Shown in pieces: positions 1 to 6,982 of a DNA stretch of 8,890 nt. The stretch is from Limnochordia bacterium (GTDB lineage: Bacteria > Bacillota > Limnochordia > Darwinibacteriales > SLO01), in NCBI GenBank assembly GCA_007132635.1, contig SLOG01000258.1, positions 1 to 8,890 of the forward strand. The letters run 5' to 3'. The position numbers and the translations under genes were made by a program. Within the stretch, counting starts at the first letter, position 1. Every line of letters starts with the position of its first letter. Under the pieces are notes generated by a model, which was not told the DNA's origin, made no database searches, and saw nothing but the letters and a program-made list of their open reading frames with translations.

Positions 1-1833
1 GCCATGAAGGAAAATCCCAACGAAGTCGCCCTTCTGATAGGGAAGAAGTTTGGCAAGCGCTTTTTCTCGGCCCTCGGTGTCTTTTGCCAGAATCATCTGG
101 CGAACGGCTCGAATGCGGTCACCTTCGAAAAACATATGCTCGGTGCGGCAGAGGCCTATTCCTTCTGCACCGAAACTGCGTGCTGTCTCGCTGTCACCAG
201 GTGTATCGGCATTCGTCCGAACTCCCAGGGTGCGGAACTCGTCAGCCCATTCCATCAACTCTCCAAAGCTCCCTGTCAGCTGCGGTTCAATCAGTTCTAC
301 CTCACCTAGAACGACTTCACCTGTAGTGCCGTTTAGAGTAATGAAGTCTCCCTCTTTAACCTCATGACCATTGATAGTCATGATCTTGTTCGCTTCACTT
401 ATTTTTGCGTCGCCGCATCCTGCCACGCAGCACTTACCCATGCCCCGGGCAACAACGGCTGCGTGGGAAGTCATGCCCCCACGGGACGTCAAAACACCCT
501 CAGCCACATCCATACCACCAATGTCTTCGGGAGAAGTCTCGGTTCGGACAAGGATCACTTTTTCTCCACGTTCAGCCCACTCTTCAGCGTCTTCAGCGTT
601 AAACACAACGCGACCCACGGCTGCTCCCGGCGATGCCGGCAGGCCCTTCGCAACGACATCTAAAGTGGCTTGCGGGTCGATGTTCTTGTGCAGGAGCTGA
701 TCCAACTGCGCCGGTTCGACACGCATAACCGCTGTTTTCTTGTCTATGAGGCCCTCGTCGGCCATCTCTACCGCCATACGAACAGCCGCGGCGGCTGTAC
801 GCTTGCCCGTTCGGGTCTGAAGCATATAGAGTTTGTCTTCCTGGATCGTAAACTCAATGTCCTGCATATCCCTATAGTGCTTCTCCAACTTCTGATAGAT
901 ATCGACTAGCTCTTTATAGATGTGGGGTTTTGCGTCTTCAAGAGTCTTAATGGGCTGCGGAGTCCGGATGCCGGCAACGACGTCCTCACCTTGGGCATTC
1001 ATTAAGTATTCACCATAGAATACGTTCTCGCCGGTAGAGGGATCCCGTGTGAAAGCCACACCGGTACCCGAGTTTTCACCCATGTTTCCGAATACCATCG
1101 TCTGCACGTTTACAGCAGTGCCCCACTCACCAGGAATGTCGTTCATCTTGCGATAGCGAATAGCACGAGGATTATTCCATGAACTAAACACCGCATTCAC
1201 AGCACCATTCAGCTGCTCACGCGCATCCTCCGGGAAGAGCTTTCCAGCTTCGCGGCGAACCACGTCCTTGTATTTTTCCACTAACTCCCGCATGTCATCG
1301 GCTGTGAGTTCCGTATCCAGTTCCACGTTCTTTTTCGTTTTGACCTCTTCCAAAGCTTCTTCAAAAAAGCGGTGTTCAACACCCATAACAACGTCGCCGT
1401 ACATTTGGATAAAACGCCGGTAAGAGTCATAGGCGAACCGAGGATTGCCAGATTTCTCCGCCAATCCCTTGACAGTCTCGTCATTGAGGCCCAAGTTTAA
1501 CACGGTATCCATCATGCCCGGCATAGAAACACGAGCCCCCGACCTAACAGACAAGAGCAGCGGATCGCTGCTGTCGCCGAATGTCCCTTCCATGACTTCC
1601 TCAGTTTTTGCGATATTCTCGGTGACCTGTTCATCCAGTCCGGCCGGCCACTGCTCATCGTTATTATAGAACTCAATACAAGCATCTGCCGAAATCGTGA
1701 AACCTGCCGGCACTGGAATACCAAGATCAACCATCTCAGCCAAATTCGCTCCCTTGCCGCCGACAAGATTCTTGTTTCCAGACTGCCCGTCCGTCTTGCC
1801 ACCACCAAAGAAATATACCCATTTGGTGCCCAT
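1..1833 (-). CDS. ppdK: Pyruvate, phosphate dikinase, N-terminal 611 codons (C-terminus beyond left edge)
   Basis: This cytosolic enzyme interconverts ATP + pyruvate + phosphate with AMP + phosphoenolpyruvate + diphosphate. The frame is open from the ATG at 1833 to base 1, with no stop or net frameshift at the points I translated along it. The start has a good ribosome site (GGGAGGA, 7 bases upstream). The N-terminus reads FFGGGKTDGQSGN then LVGGKGANLAEM, typical of the ATP-grasp domain. Further motifs are VSMPGMMDTVLNLGLN (about residues 105-120) and GENSGTGVAFTRDPSTGENV (about 250-270). The swivelling phosphohistidine domain carries GGMTSHAAVVARGMGKCCV, with catalytic His457 and the adjacent Thr455 that is the regulatory phosphosite in the plant enzyme. 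The PEP/pyruvate barrel begins with GIGLCRTEHMFF, Arg563 included. The family is about 875 residues long, so roughly 265 residues lie outside the window. The gene probably has its own promoter in the 126-base gap after glyS. Confidence 0.97.
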   Translation of the reverse strand, partial: MGTKWVYFFGGGKTDGQSGNKNLVGGKGANLAEMVDLGIPVPAGFTISADACIEFYNNDEQWPAGLDEQVTENIAKTEEVMEGTFGDSSDPLLLSVRSGARVSMPGMMDTVLNLGLNDETVKGLAEKSGNPRFAYDSYRRFIQMYGDVVMGVEHRFFEEALEEVKTKKNVELDTELTADDMRELVEKYKDVVRREAGKLFPEDAREQLNGAVNAVFSSWNNPRAIRYRKMNDIPGEWGTAVNVQTMVFGNMGENSGTGVAFTRDPSTGENVFYGEYLMNAQGEDVVAGIRTPQPIKTLEDAKPHIYKELVDIYQKLEKHYRDMQDIEFTIQEDKLYMLQTRTGKRTAAAAVRMAVEMADEGLIDKKTAVMRVEPAQLDQLLHKNIDPQATLDVVAKGLPASPGAAVGRVVFNAEDAEEWAERGEKVILVRTETSPEDIGGMDVAEGVLTSRGGMTSHAAVVARGMGKCCVAGCGDAKISEANKIMTINGHEVKEGDFITLNGTTGEVVLGEVELIEPQLTGSFGELMEWADEFRTLGVRTNADTPGDSETARSFGAEGIGLCRTEHMFFEGDRIRAVRQMILAKDTEGREKALAKLLPYQKGDFVGIFLHG

Positions 1834-1903
1834 AGACTATTCCTCCCTTTCACTGAAAAGCTTACTGCATGCGGTTTTTAATGTAAGAACGTGTCGTACG
1901 CAT

Positions 1904-1927
1904 AACCAAACATTATAATTCTTGGTT
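1904..1927 (-). promoter_or_regulatory. Putative ppdK promoter -10 box inside a 24-bp palindrome
   Basis: On the minus strand a perfect TATAAT (1917-1912) lies about 80 bases upstream of the ppdK ATG. It sits in the centre of a near-perfect palindrome: half-sites AACCAA (1904-1909) and TTGGTT (1922-1927) flank the self-complementary core ATTATAAT (1912-1919), so 20 of 24 positions are symmetric. The spacing suits an operator overlapping the -10 box. The -35 region at 17-bp spacing (GGATCC) is poor, so an activator or another promoter may be needed. The regulator is unknown. Because the core is symmetric, a -10 box can be read on both strands. This is an inference from sequence only. Confidence 0.4.
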
Positions 1928-1959
1928 GGCCCACGGATCCCTCCCCCATGTGGAATTTT

Positions 1960-4026
1960 TCACATATCCATAACAATTTGCCGCAAATCCGCAATCTGTT
2001 TTGTAATGGTGACGATCTTCTGCAGCATCGCCAGTCGATTGGCTCTCACGGCAGGATCACTGTCCATGACCATGACTGCAGCAAAGAACTCATCGACTGA
2101 GGGTTTCAGCCCCGCCAAAACGACTATTGCTTCAGTATAGTCGCGTTCGCGCAGCTTGCGTTGAGCGATGGTTTCAAGCTCTGTCAGAGTCGACCACAGT
2201 TTTTGGTCAGCAGCAGCCAATAGACCAGGGTCCACAGTGTCCCCATGCGATTTGGCAGCCAGATTGGACGCTCGTTCAAATGCAGTCATCAAGTCTTGGA
2301 ACGGCTGAGTAAAGCGCATAGACTGAAGCGTTAACCCCTTGTCCCAAATCTCAGGTGCGATGTCTGAGCTGCCAGCCAAAACAGCGTCTGCAACATCATA
2401 CCGGCAGCCCGCGTTCAGAAGCAGCCCTCGCAGCCGGTCTTTGAGAAAACTCACCAGTCTATCGGCTGTCGTGCCTCTGTCAACCGTTAAGAGATCTGAA
2501 TACCTTTCGAGGGCTAGGGACACTAGCTGGGTAAGAGAAGCATAGATGCGTCGCTCAAGCAGAATCTGAACGACCCCCTGGGCTTGGCGGCGGAGAGCAA
2601 ACGGATCCTGAGAGCCGGTCGGTACTCGCCCAAGAGCAAAATAGCCTGCCAAGGTATCCAACTTGTCTGCCGCACTCACCACGGCACCGGCAAGTGTTGC
2701 AGGTGCAAGGTCGCCGGCAAAGCGCGGTCGATAGTGTTCGCCGATGGCTGCCGCAGTCGACGCATCTTCTCCACTAGTCCGGGCATACTTCCCGCCCATG
2801 ACACCTTGCAGCTCCGGGAACTCGAAGACCATCTGCGTCACTAGATCTGCTTTAGCCAACCACGCAGCGCGTTCAACGACTGACTTTTGATCCTCGCTGT
2901 CAAACCACGGGGCCAGTTGACCGGCCAGCTCAGCCAACCTCTCTGCCTTATCATACATGGTACCCAAACCGTCCTGGAAGACAACACTACGAAGAGACTC
3001 CACGCGATCGGCTAAAGGAATTGTGCGGTCCTCGTCCCAGAAGAATTTGGCATCAGCCAAACGCGCCCGCAATACCCGCTCGTTACCAGCCGCGACGAGC
3101 TCTAAGGAATCGTCTGTCCCGTTTCGCACACCAACAAACGCGTTTAAGAGGGTGCCTGTTTCGCCCACCACAGGGAAATAGCGCTGATGCGACTGCATGG
3201 TAGTAATAAGAACCTCTTGGGGGATTTCCAAAAATGACCTGTCGAAATACCCGACAAACGCCGTAGGATACTCCACAAGATTGGTAACCTCCGCCAGGAG
3301 GCGTTGATCATCTCTCACCTTGCCTCCGCACTCAGCTGCTGCAAGCCGAATTTGGTCTTGGATCATCGTTTTACGCTGCTTAGCGTCGGCGATGACAAAC
3401 GCTTGGCGCAGAATGTCTTCGTATTCCGCTGGATTGACCACTCGATGCGGCCCAGGTGACAGCTGCCGATGTCCGAAGGTGGAATCGCCCGATTGAACAG
3501 TCCCCACCGAAAACGACACCACATCGCTCCCGAAAATGGCAAGAATCCAACGAATGGGCCGGGCGGACCGAAGCGAACCGTTTCCCCACCTCATAGTCTT
3601 GGGAAACGAGAGATTTGAGATAACAGGCCCAAGCATCTCTGGAAGGACAGATGCCGTCGCATTCCCTTCTTGATGCTTTGCGGCAAATAGGTATTCGGCA
3701 CCATCAACTTCGCGCACCTGCACGTCATCTAACGACACCTGCTGCGAGCGCGCAAATCCTTCAGCAGCCTTCGTTGGCATACCATCCTTGAAGGCAATCC
3801 GCTTCGGCGGGCCTTTGATCTCCTCAATGAGGTCAGACTGTCGCTCCTCGACGTCCGATACGCGCAGAGCCAACCGCCTTGGTGTATGAAATGTATCAAC
3901 TGACGAGAAACCAATCCGATTAGCGGCCAGCATTTCCTGCAGCCGCGTTTGGAGCTCCTCACACGCTGGCGCCGCAAAACTCGCCGGGATCTCCTCCATA
4001 CCGATCTCCAGCAGAAAATCCCTCAT
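1960..4026 (-). CDS. glyS: Glycyl-tRNA synthetase beta subunit
   Basis: This is the beta subunit of the bacterial heterotetrameric (alpha2beta2) glycyl-tRNA synthetase. It binds tRNA-Gly and is required with GlyQ for charging. The protein is 688 residues, normal for the family. It starts MRDFLLEIGMEEIPASF, the usual GlyS N-terminus. Other family blocks are VEYPTAFVGYFDRSFLEIPQ (about 251-270), VLITTMQSHQRYFPV (272-286), QMVFEFPELQGVMGGKYA (398-415) and AADKLDTLAGYFALG followed by PTGSQDPFALRR (452-480). The C-terminal part is the weaker-conserved DALR-type tRNA-binding region. The ATG at 4026 follows the glyQ TAG stop (4029-4027) with no gap. Its ribosome site (AAGGGGG) lies inside the end of glyQ, so the two are probably translationally coupled, giving matched subunit amounts. 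No frameshift or missing segment is visible. Confidence 0.97.
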   Translation of the reverse strand: MRDFLLEIGMEEIPASFAAPACEELQTRLQEMLAANRIGFSSVDTFHTPRRLALRVSDVEERQSDLIEEIKGPPKRIAFKDGMPTKAAEGFARSQQVSLDDVQVREVDGAEYLFAAKHQEGNATASVLPEMLGPVISNLSFPKTMRWGNGSLRSARPIRWILAIFGSDVVSFSVGTVQSGDSTFGHRQLSPGPHRVVNPAEYEDILRQAFVIADAKQRKTMIQDQIRLAAAECGGKVRDDQRLLAEVTNLVEYPTAFVGYFDRSFLEIPQEVLITTMQSHQRYFPVVGETGTLLNAFVGVRNGTDDSLELVAAGNERVLRARLADAKFFWDEDRTIPLADRVESLRSVVFQDGLGTMYDKAERLAELAGQLAPWFDSEDQKSVVERAAWLAKADLVTQMVFEFPELQGVMGGKYARTSGEDASTAAAIGEHYRPRFAGDLAPATLAGAVVSAADKLDTLAGYFALGRVPTGSQDPFALRRQAQGVVQILLERRIYASLTQLVSLALERYSDLLTVDRGTTADRLVSFLKDRLRGLLLNAGCRYDVADAVLAGSSDIAPEIWDKGLTLQSMRFTQPFQDLMTAFERASNLAAKSHGDTVDPGLLAAADQKLWSTLTELETIAQRKLRERDYTEAIVVLAGLKPSVDEFFAAVMVMDSDPAVRANRLAMLQKIVTITKQIADLRQIVMDM

Positions 4027-4911
4027 CTATTTTTCCCCCTTCCTGCGCTGCAGCATTGGATAGCCAAGTTTTTCGCGTTCGGCAAGATAGCCTTGCGCCG
4101 CTATACGAGCCAAGTTACGTACCCGACCAATAAAGCGCGCCCTCTCCGACACACTTATGGCACCTCTAGCGTCCAGCAAATTAAACGTGTGTGAACACTT
4201 CAACACGTAGTCATAGCCTGGCAGTACCAGTTCGCGCTGCATAAGCCGCGTTGCCTCGGCTTCATACAGATCAAACAGAGTGAAAAGACTGCCAACATCG
4301 GACTCCTCGAAATTATAACGCGAATACTCCAATTCATTCTGGTGAAACACATCACCATATGTCACATCATCAACCCAAACCAGGTCGAAAATGCTGTCAA
4401 CTCCCTGGATAAATGTCGCCAGTCTCTCAAGTCCGTACGTGATCTCAGCACAGACAGGCTTAACATCAATACCGCCGACCTGCTGAAAGTATGTGAACTG
4501 TGTGATCTCAAGGCCGTCCAACCAAACTTCCCAACCCAGACCCCATGCCCCTAACGTTGGCGATTCCCAATCGTCTTCCACAAAACGCACATCATGTTTC
4601 TTAAGATTAATTCCCAAGGCTTCAAGGCTTTTCAGATACAAGCCCTGAACGTCATCGGGTGACGGCTTCAGGATGACTTGGTATTGATAGTAATGCTGAA
4701 CACGATTAGGGTTTTCCCCGTACCGACCATCGGTTGGACGGCGACATGGCTGCACATAGGCTACATTCCATGGCTCAGGCCCCAAAGCTTTTAAAAACGT
4801 TCCGGGTGACATTGTCCCAGCCCCAACCTCTGTGTCATAAGGCTGATAAATAACGCAATTCTCTGCGGCCCAAAACTCCTGCAGTGTCAAGATTAGTTCT
4901 TGAAAATTCAC
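4027..4911 (-). CDS. glyQ: Glycyl-tRNA synthetase alpha subunit
   Basis: This is the catalytic class II alpha subunit, which forms glycyl-adenylate and joins it to tRNA-Gly together with GlyS. From the chosen GTG start it has 294 residues and begins MNFQELILTLQEFWA, the normal family N-terminus. Key blocks are CVIYQPYDTEVGAGTMSP (19-36), YVQPCRRPTDGRYGENPNR (52-70, class II motif 2 region), QHYYQYQVILKP, LGLEITQFTYFQQVGG in the form seen here as LDGLEITQFTYFQQVGG, and EITYGLERLATF (motif 3). The GTG at 4911 is preferred because GGAGGT lies six bases upstream. The more upstream in-frame TTG at 4926 would place that ribosome site inside the gene and add five atypical residues. The gene lies downstream of a strong promoter and a glycine-type T-box leader, with glyS directly following. 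Confidence 0.97.
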   Translation of the reverse strand: MNFQELILTLQEFWAAENCVIYQPYDTEVGAGTMSPGTFLKALGPEPWNVAYVQPCRRPTDGRYGENPNRVQHYYQYQVILKPSPDDVQGLYLKSLEALGINLKKHDVRFVEDDWESPTLGAWGLGWEVWLDGLEITQFTYFQQVGGIDVKPVCAEITYGLERLATFIQGVDSIFDLVWVDDVTYGDVFHQNELEYSRYNFEESDVGSLFTLFDLYEAEATRLMQRELVLPGYDYVLKCSHTFNLLDARGAISVSERARFIGRVRNLARIAAQGYLAEREKLGYPMLQRRKGEK

Positions 4912-4950
4912 ATACCCACCTCCCAATTCTCGTTCTTAACGTCTGACTGC

Positions 4951-4991
4951 AAAATAAAAACCTTCCGCCCGAAAAATCAGGGACGAAAGGT
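4951..4991 (-). terminator. Intrinsic terminator in the glyQS T-box leader
   Basis: On the minus strand, ACCUUUCGUCC (4991-4981) pairs with GGGCGGAAGGU (4970-4960) in an 11-bp stem with a 10-base loop, including two G-U pairs. It is followed by UUUUUAUUUU (4960-4951). This is a strong conditional terminator placed 40 bases upstream of the glyQ start. Its 5' strand is shared with the T-box antiterminator, which is the basis of the switch. Confidence 0.9.
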
Positions 4992-5011
4992 AACTTCGGC
5001 GGTTCCACCCT
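4979..5011 (-). promoter_or_regulatory. T-box antiterminator
   Basis: The 5' strand AGGG (5011-5008) pairs with CCCU (4982-4979), leaving the seven-base bulge UGGAACC that receives the tRNA acceptor end. A second helix forms between GCCGAAG and CUUUCGU around a UUAC loop, with one C-C mismatch and two G-U pairs. Its 3' strand is also the 5' strand of the terminator hairpin, so only one of the two structures can form. The UGGA in the bulge matches glycine tRNA, whose discriminator base is U in bacteria. This agrees with the downstream genes. Confidence 0.85.
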
Positions 5012-5100
5012 CCCGGACTCGCTTTGACCCGTCAACCACAGGTAATCCTCTTTATCACAGCTTCATTATGCAGTTATATAGTGAGCAATCTGCTGCAAAA

Positions 5101-5129
5101 ACTATACCAGATCGCCGTCACAGTGTCAA
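5101..5129 (-). promoter_or_regulatory. Strong sigma-A promoter of glyQS
   Basis: On the minus strand TTGACA (5129-5124) and TATAGT (5106-5101) are separated by exactly 17 bases, and TGG directly before the -10 box provides an extended -10 element. Transcription would begin near A5094 or G5093, just upstream of the T-box leader. A near-consensus promoter is expected where control is by attenuation rather than by initiation. No clear recO terminator lies between 5191 and 5130, so readthrough from the repair genes into glyQS is also possible. Confidence 0.88.
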
Positions 5130-5191
5130 TCTCAGGTGAAGCAACCACTTTTGCAGCCGGGACTTAACCAAACCAGCGCTAATAAATTCCC

Positions 5192-5926
5192 TCAAAAGAC
5201 CTGGAGGTCCGTTAGAAAACCCAGTGAGCGAAGCGGCCGCTCGAGGCGAAAGTCAATGTACTGGCGCAGGCAGGCCTGGAGCTCCTGGAGGTGTTGAGGC
5301 GAGGGACGCAAGACAAACAATCGACGCCAATCTGAAAAAAGTAAACGCTGCATCAACTGCCAAGTCCCTCGGGACAACGGCAGTGCCTGCGGATATTCCG
5401 TTCGACAATCGGAACACAGGATGCCACCCTCGCGCGAGAAAACGAGTTCTTGTTCCGGCATACATCCACAGTTCAAGCACAGCTCAAGCTGCGGCTGATA
5501 GCCCAAATGGGCCATAAGACGGAGTTCGAAGGCGCGGACTGCCAGGACAAACAAGTCTTCAGTGTGAGACTGCAATGTTTGAAGAAGCAGATGGAAAATC
5601 TCTACGTGAGGTTCACTCTCTTCAACAAATACATCCACTAGCTCTGTAATGTACATGGCCTGAGCCATTGTATCCAAGTCATCCCTCAGAGGCTGAAAGG
5701 AGTGGAGGATCTCACCTTGGCTGAGCGAGTCAAGACTCTTCCCCTCGAAAAGAAGGTACCGACCATGCGTAAAGATCTGTGTAACACCCAGGAGTCGATT
5801 CCGGACTCGGCGAGAGCCGCGGGCTGCAGCAGCTACCTTCCCATGGGTCTTTGTGTACAGCGTAACCACCTTATCCGCTTCACCCAAATTGCGTGTGCGG
5901 AGTACGATTCCTTCCGTCTTATACAA
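5192..5926 (-). CDS. recO: DNA repair protein RecO
   Basis: RecO works with RecR (and RecF) to displace SSB and load RecA on single-stranded gaps, and it also anneals single strands. The protein has 244 residues, typical of the family. It begins MYKTEGIVLRTRNLGEADKVVTLY, shown here as the N-terminal OB-fold (about 1-80), which continues with THGKVAAAARGSRR. A helical domain follows, with a zinc-ribbon signature C150-x2-C153 and C171-x2-C174. The start is a TTG at 5926. It is well supported because AGGAGG lies seven bases upstream, and MYKTEGIVL is the expected family start. The gene follows ruvB after a 26-base gap and is probably the last gene of a ruvC-ruvA-ruvB-recO unit. Its stop (TGA, 5194-5192) lies 62 bases before the glyQS promoter. 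Confidence 0.95.
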   Translation of the reverse strand: MYKTEGIVLRTRNLGEADKVVTLYTKTHGKVAAAARGSRRVRNRLLGVTQIFTHGRYLLFEGKSLDSLSQGEILHSFQPLRDDLDTMAQAMYITELVDVFVEESEPHVEIFHLLLQTLQSHTEDLFVLAVRAFELRLMAHLGYQPQLELCLNCGCMPEQELVFSREGGILCSDCRTEYPQALPLSRGTWQLMQRLLFSDWRRLFVLRPSPQHLQELQACLRQYIDFRLERPLRSLGFLTDLQVF

Positions 5927-5952
5927 AGACCCTCCTCCTCTCCGTCCTACCT

Positions 5953-6972
5953 TTAAAGAGGTTTTACGCTGTTCTCGGACACGTCCATACCGAGGTACCG
6001 ATACGCCAAATTCGTCACCATGCGGCCTCGACTAGTACGCTGTAAAAAACCTAGCTGCATCAAGTACGGTTCGTAAACATCCTCAATCGTGTTGGCCTCT
6101 TCGGCCACGGCGGCGGCCAAAGTATCCAGCCCCACCGGCCCTCCTTGAAAGACGTCAATGATTGTAGTCAGAAGAAGGCGATCAGTCTTATCTAATCCCG
6201 AGTTATCGATTTCTAACATAGCCAGGGCCTTCTGGGCTACCGGCAAGCTTATGACGTTATCAGCACGCACTTGGGCATAATCCCGAACGCGGCGGAGCAG
6301 GCGGTTAGCCACCCTCGGAGTGCCGCGACTTCGTCGAGCAATCTCTGCAGCGCCTTCTTGATCGATCACAATACCCAAAATGTCTGCGGCGCGTTGAGCA
6401 ATAATCGCCAACTCATCCTTGGAATAGAACTCCAAGCGGTTGATGACGCCAAACCGATCCCTCAAGGGTGACGTCAAAAGGCCGGCTCTAGTTGTCGCAC
6501 CAATAAGCGTAAATGGCGGAAGATCCAATCGAACAGATCGAGCCCCCGGTCCCTTACCGATGATGATATCCACAGCTGCGTCCTCCATGGCGGGGTAGAG
6601 AACCTCTTCTACGGTCCGATTTAGGCGATGGATTTCATCAATGAAAAGGACATCTCTCGGCTGCAGATTCGTCAGGATCGCTACCAGATCGCCTTGGCGT
6701 TCTACAGCCGGTCCCGAAGTCGTGTGAATGCCGACTCCCATTTCGTTCGCAATGATGTGTGCCAGACTAGTTTTTCCAAGTCCTGGAGGTCCGTAGAGAA
6801 GCACATGATCGAGAGCCTCGTCCCGCTGTCTGGCGGCTGTAACAAATAGTCCAATCTGATCTTTGACGGTCTTCTGACCCACATAATCCTGTAGGCTGCG
6901 AGGACGCAGAGAGGTATCCAAATCCATGTCATCTGGGCGCTTCCATCCACTTACCAACCTCTCCTCATCCAC
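5953..6972 (-). CDS. ruvB: Holliday junction branch migration ATPase RuvB
   Basis: RuvB is the AAA+ hexameric motor that drives branch migration on junctions bound by RuvA. From the chosen GTG at 6972 the protein has 339 residues and starts MDEERLVSGW, as in other RuvB proteins. Walker A is GPPGLGKT (61-68), Walker B is DEIH (112-115), sensor 1 is GATTR (158-162), and PLRDRFG (169-175) carries the likely arginine finger. The block RRSRGTPRVANRLLRRVRD is the sensor 2 region. The C-terminal winged helix contains TIEDVYEPYLMQLGFLQRT and GR. An in-frame GTG at 6981 would add three residues, but GAGG at 6984-6981 is well placed (8 bases) only for 6972. The gene starts 10 bases after the ruvA stop. 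All motifs are intact. Confidence 0.97.
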   Translation of the reverse strand: MDEERLVSGWKRPDDMDLDTSLRPRSLQDYVGQKTVKDQIGLFVTAARQRDEALDHVLLYGPPGLGKTSLAHIIANEMGVGIHTTSGPAVERQGDLVAILTNLQPRDVLFIDEIHRLNRTVEEVLYPAMEDAAVDIIIGKGPGARSVRLDLPPFTLIGATTRAGLLTSPLRDRFGVINRLEFYSKDELAIIAQRAADILGIVIDQEGAAEIARRSRGTPRVANRLLRRVRDYAQVRADNVISLPVAQKALAMLEIDNSGLDKTDRLLLTTIIDVFQGGPVGLDTLAAAVAEEANTIEDVYEPYLMQLGFLQRTSRGRMVTNLAYRYLGMDVSENSVKPL

Positions 6973-6982
6973 CCCGGACACC

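Larger units (their letters stand above)
4951..5094 (-). promoter_or_regulatory. Glycine T-box leader of glyQS (atypically short)
   Basis: This is the 5' leader RNA of glyQS, about 144 bases from the predicted start point near 5094 to the end of the terminator U-run. T-box leaders read tRNA charging: uncharged cognate tRNA stabilises an antiterminator. Here the T-box sequence AGGGUGGAACCGCC (5011-4998) contains UGGA, which can pair with the UCCA 3' end expected of bacterial tRNA-Gly. The antiterminator and the terminator are mutually exclusive. What is atypical is the upstream part: only about 82 bases precede the T-box, with no room for a standard Stem I plus linker plus Stem III. That part contains AAAGAGG, AUUAC and AAAGCGAG, which resemble the 5' strand of a normal Stem I, but I find no clear specifier loop. 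The T-box identity is firm; whether the leader still senses tRNA is uncertain. Confidence 0.85.

Noticed and set aside
1512..1853. Open frame of 113 codons on the minus strand overlapping the ppdK start
   Set aside because: It lies in another frame across the well-conserved ppdK N-terminus, and its translation shows no family resemblance. It is a shadow of ppdK.
1929..1958. Possible terminator after glyS
   Set aside because: Only a 4-bp CCAC/GTGG pairing is visible and no U-run follows, so it is not a supported intrinsic terminator.
4912..4926. Upstream TTG start for glyQ at 4926
   Set aside because: It would put the ribosome site GGAGGT inside the coding region and add five residues not seen in the family. 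GTG at 4911 fits better.
5224..5517. Open frame of 97 codons on the plus strand inside recO
   Set aside because: It is antisense to the conserved zinc-ribbon region of RecO and has no recognisable motif or ribosome site. All other plus-strand frames are similar shadows.
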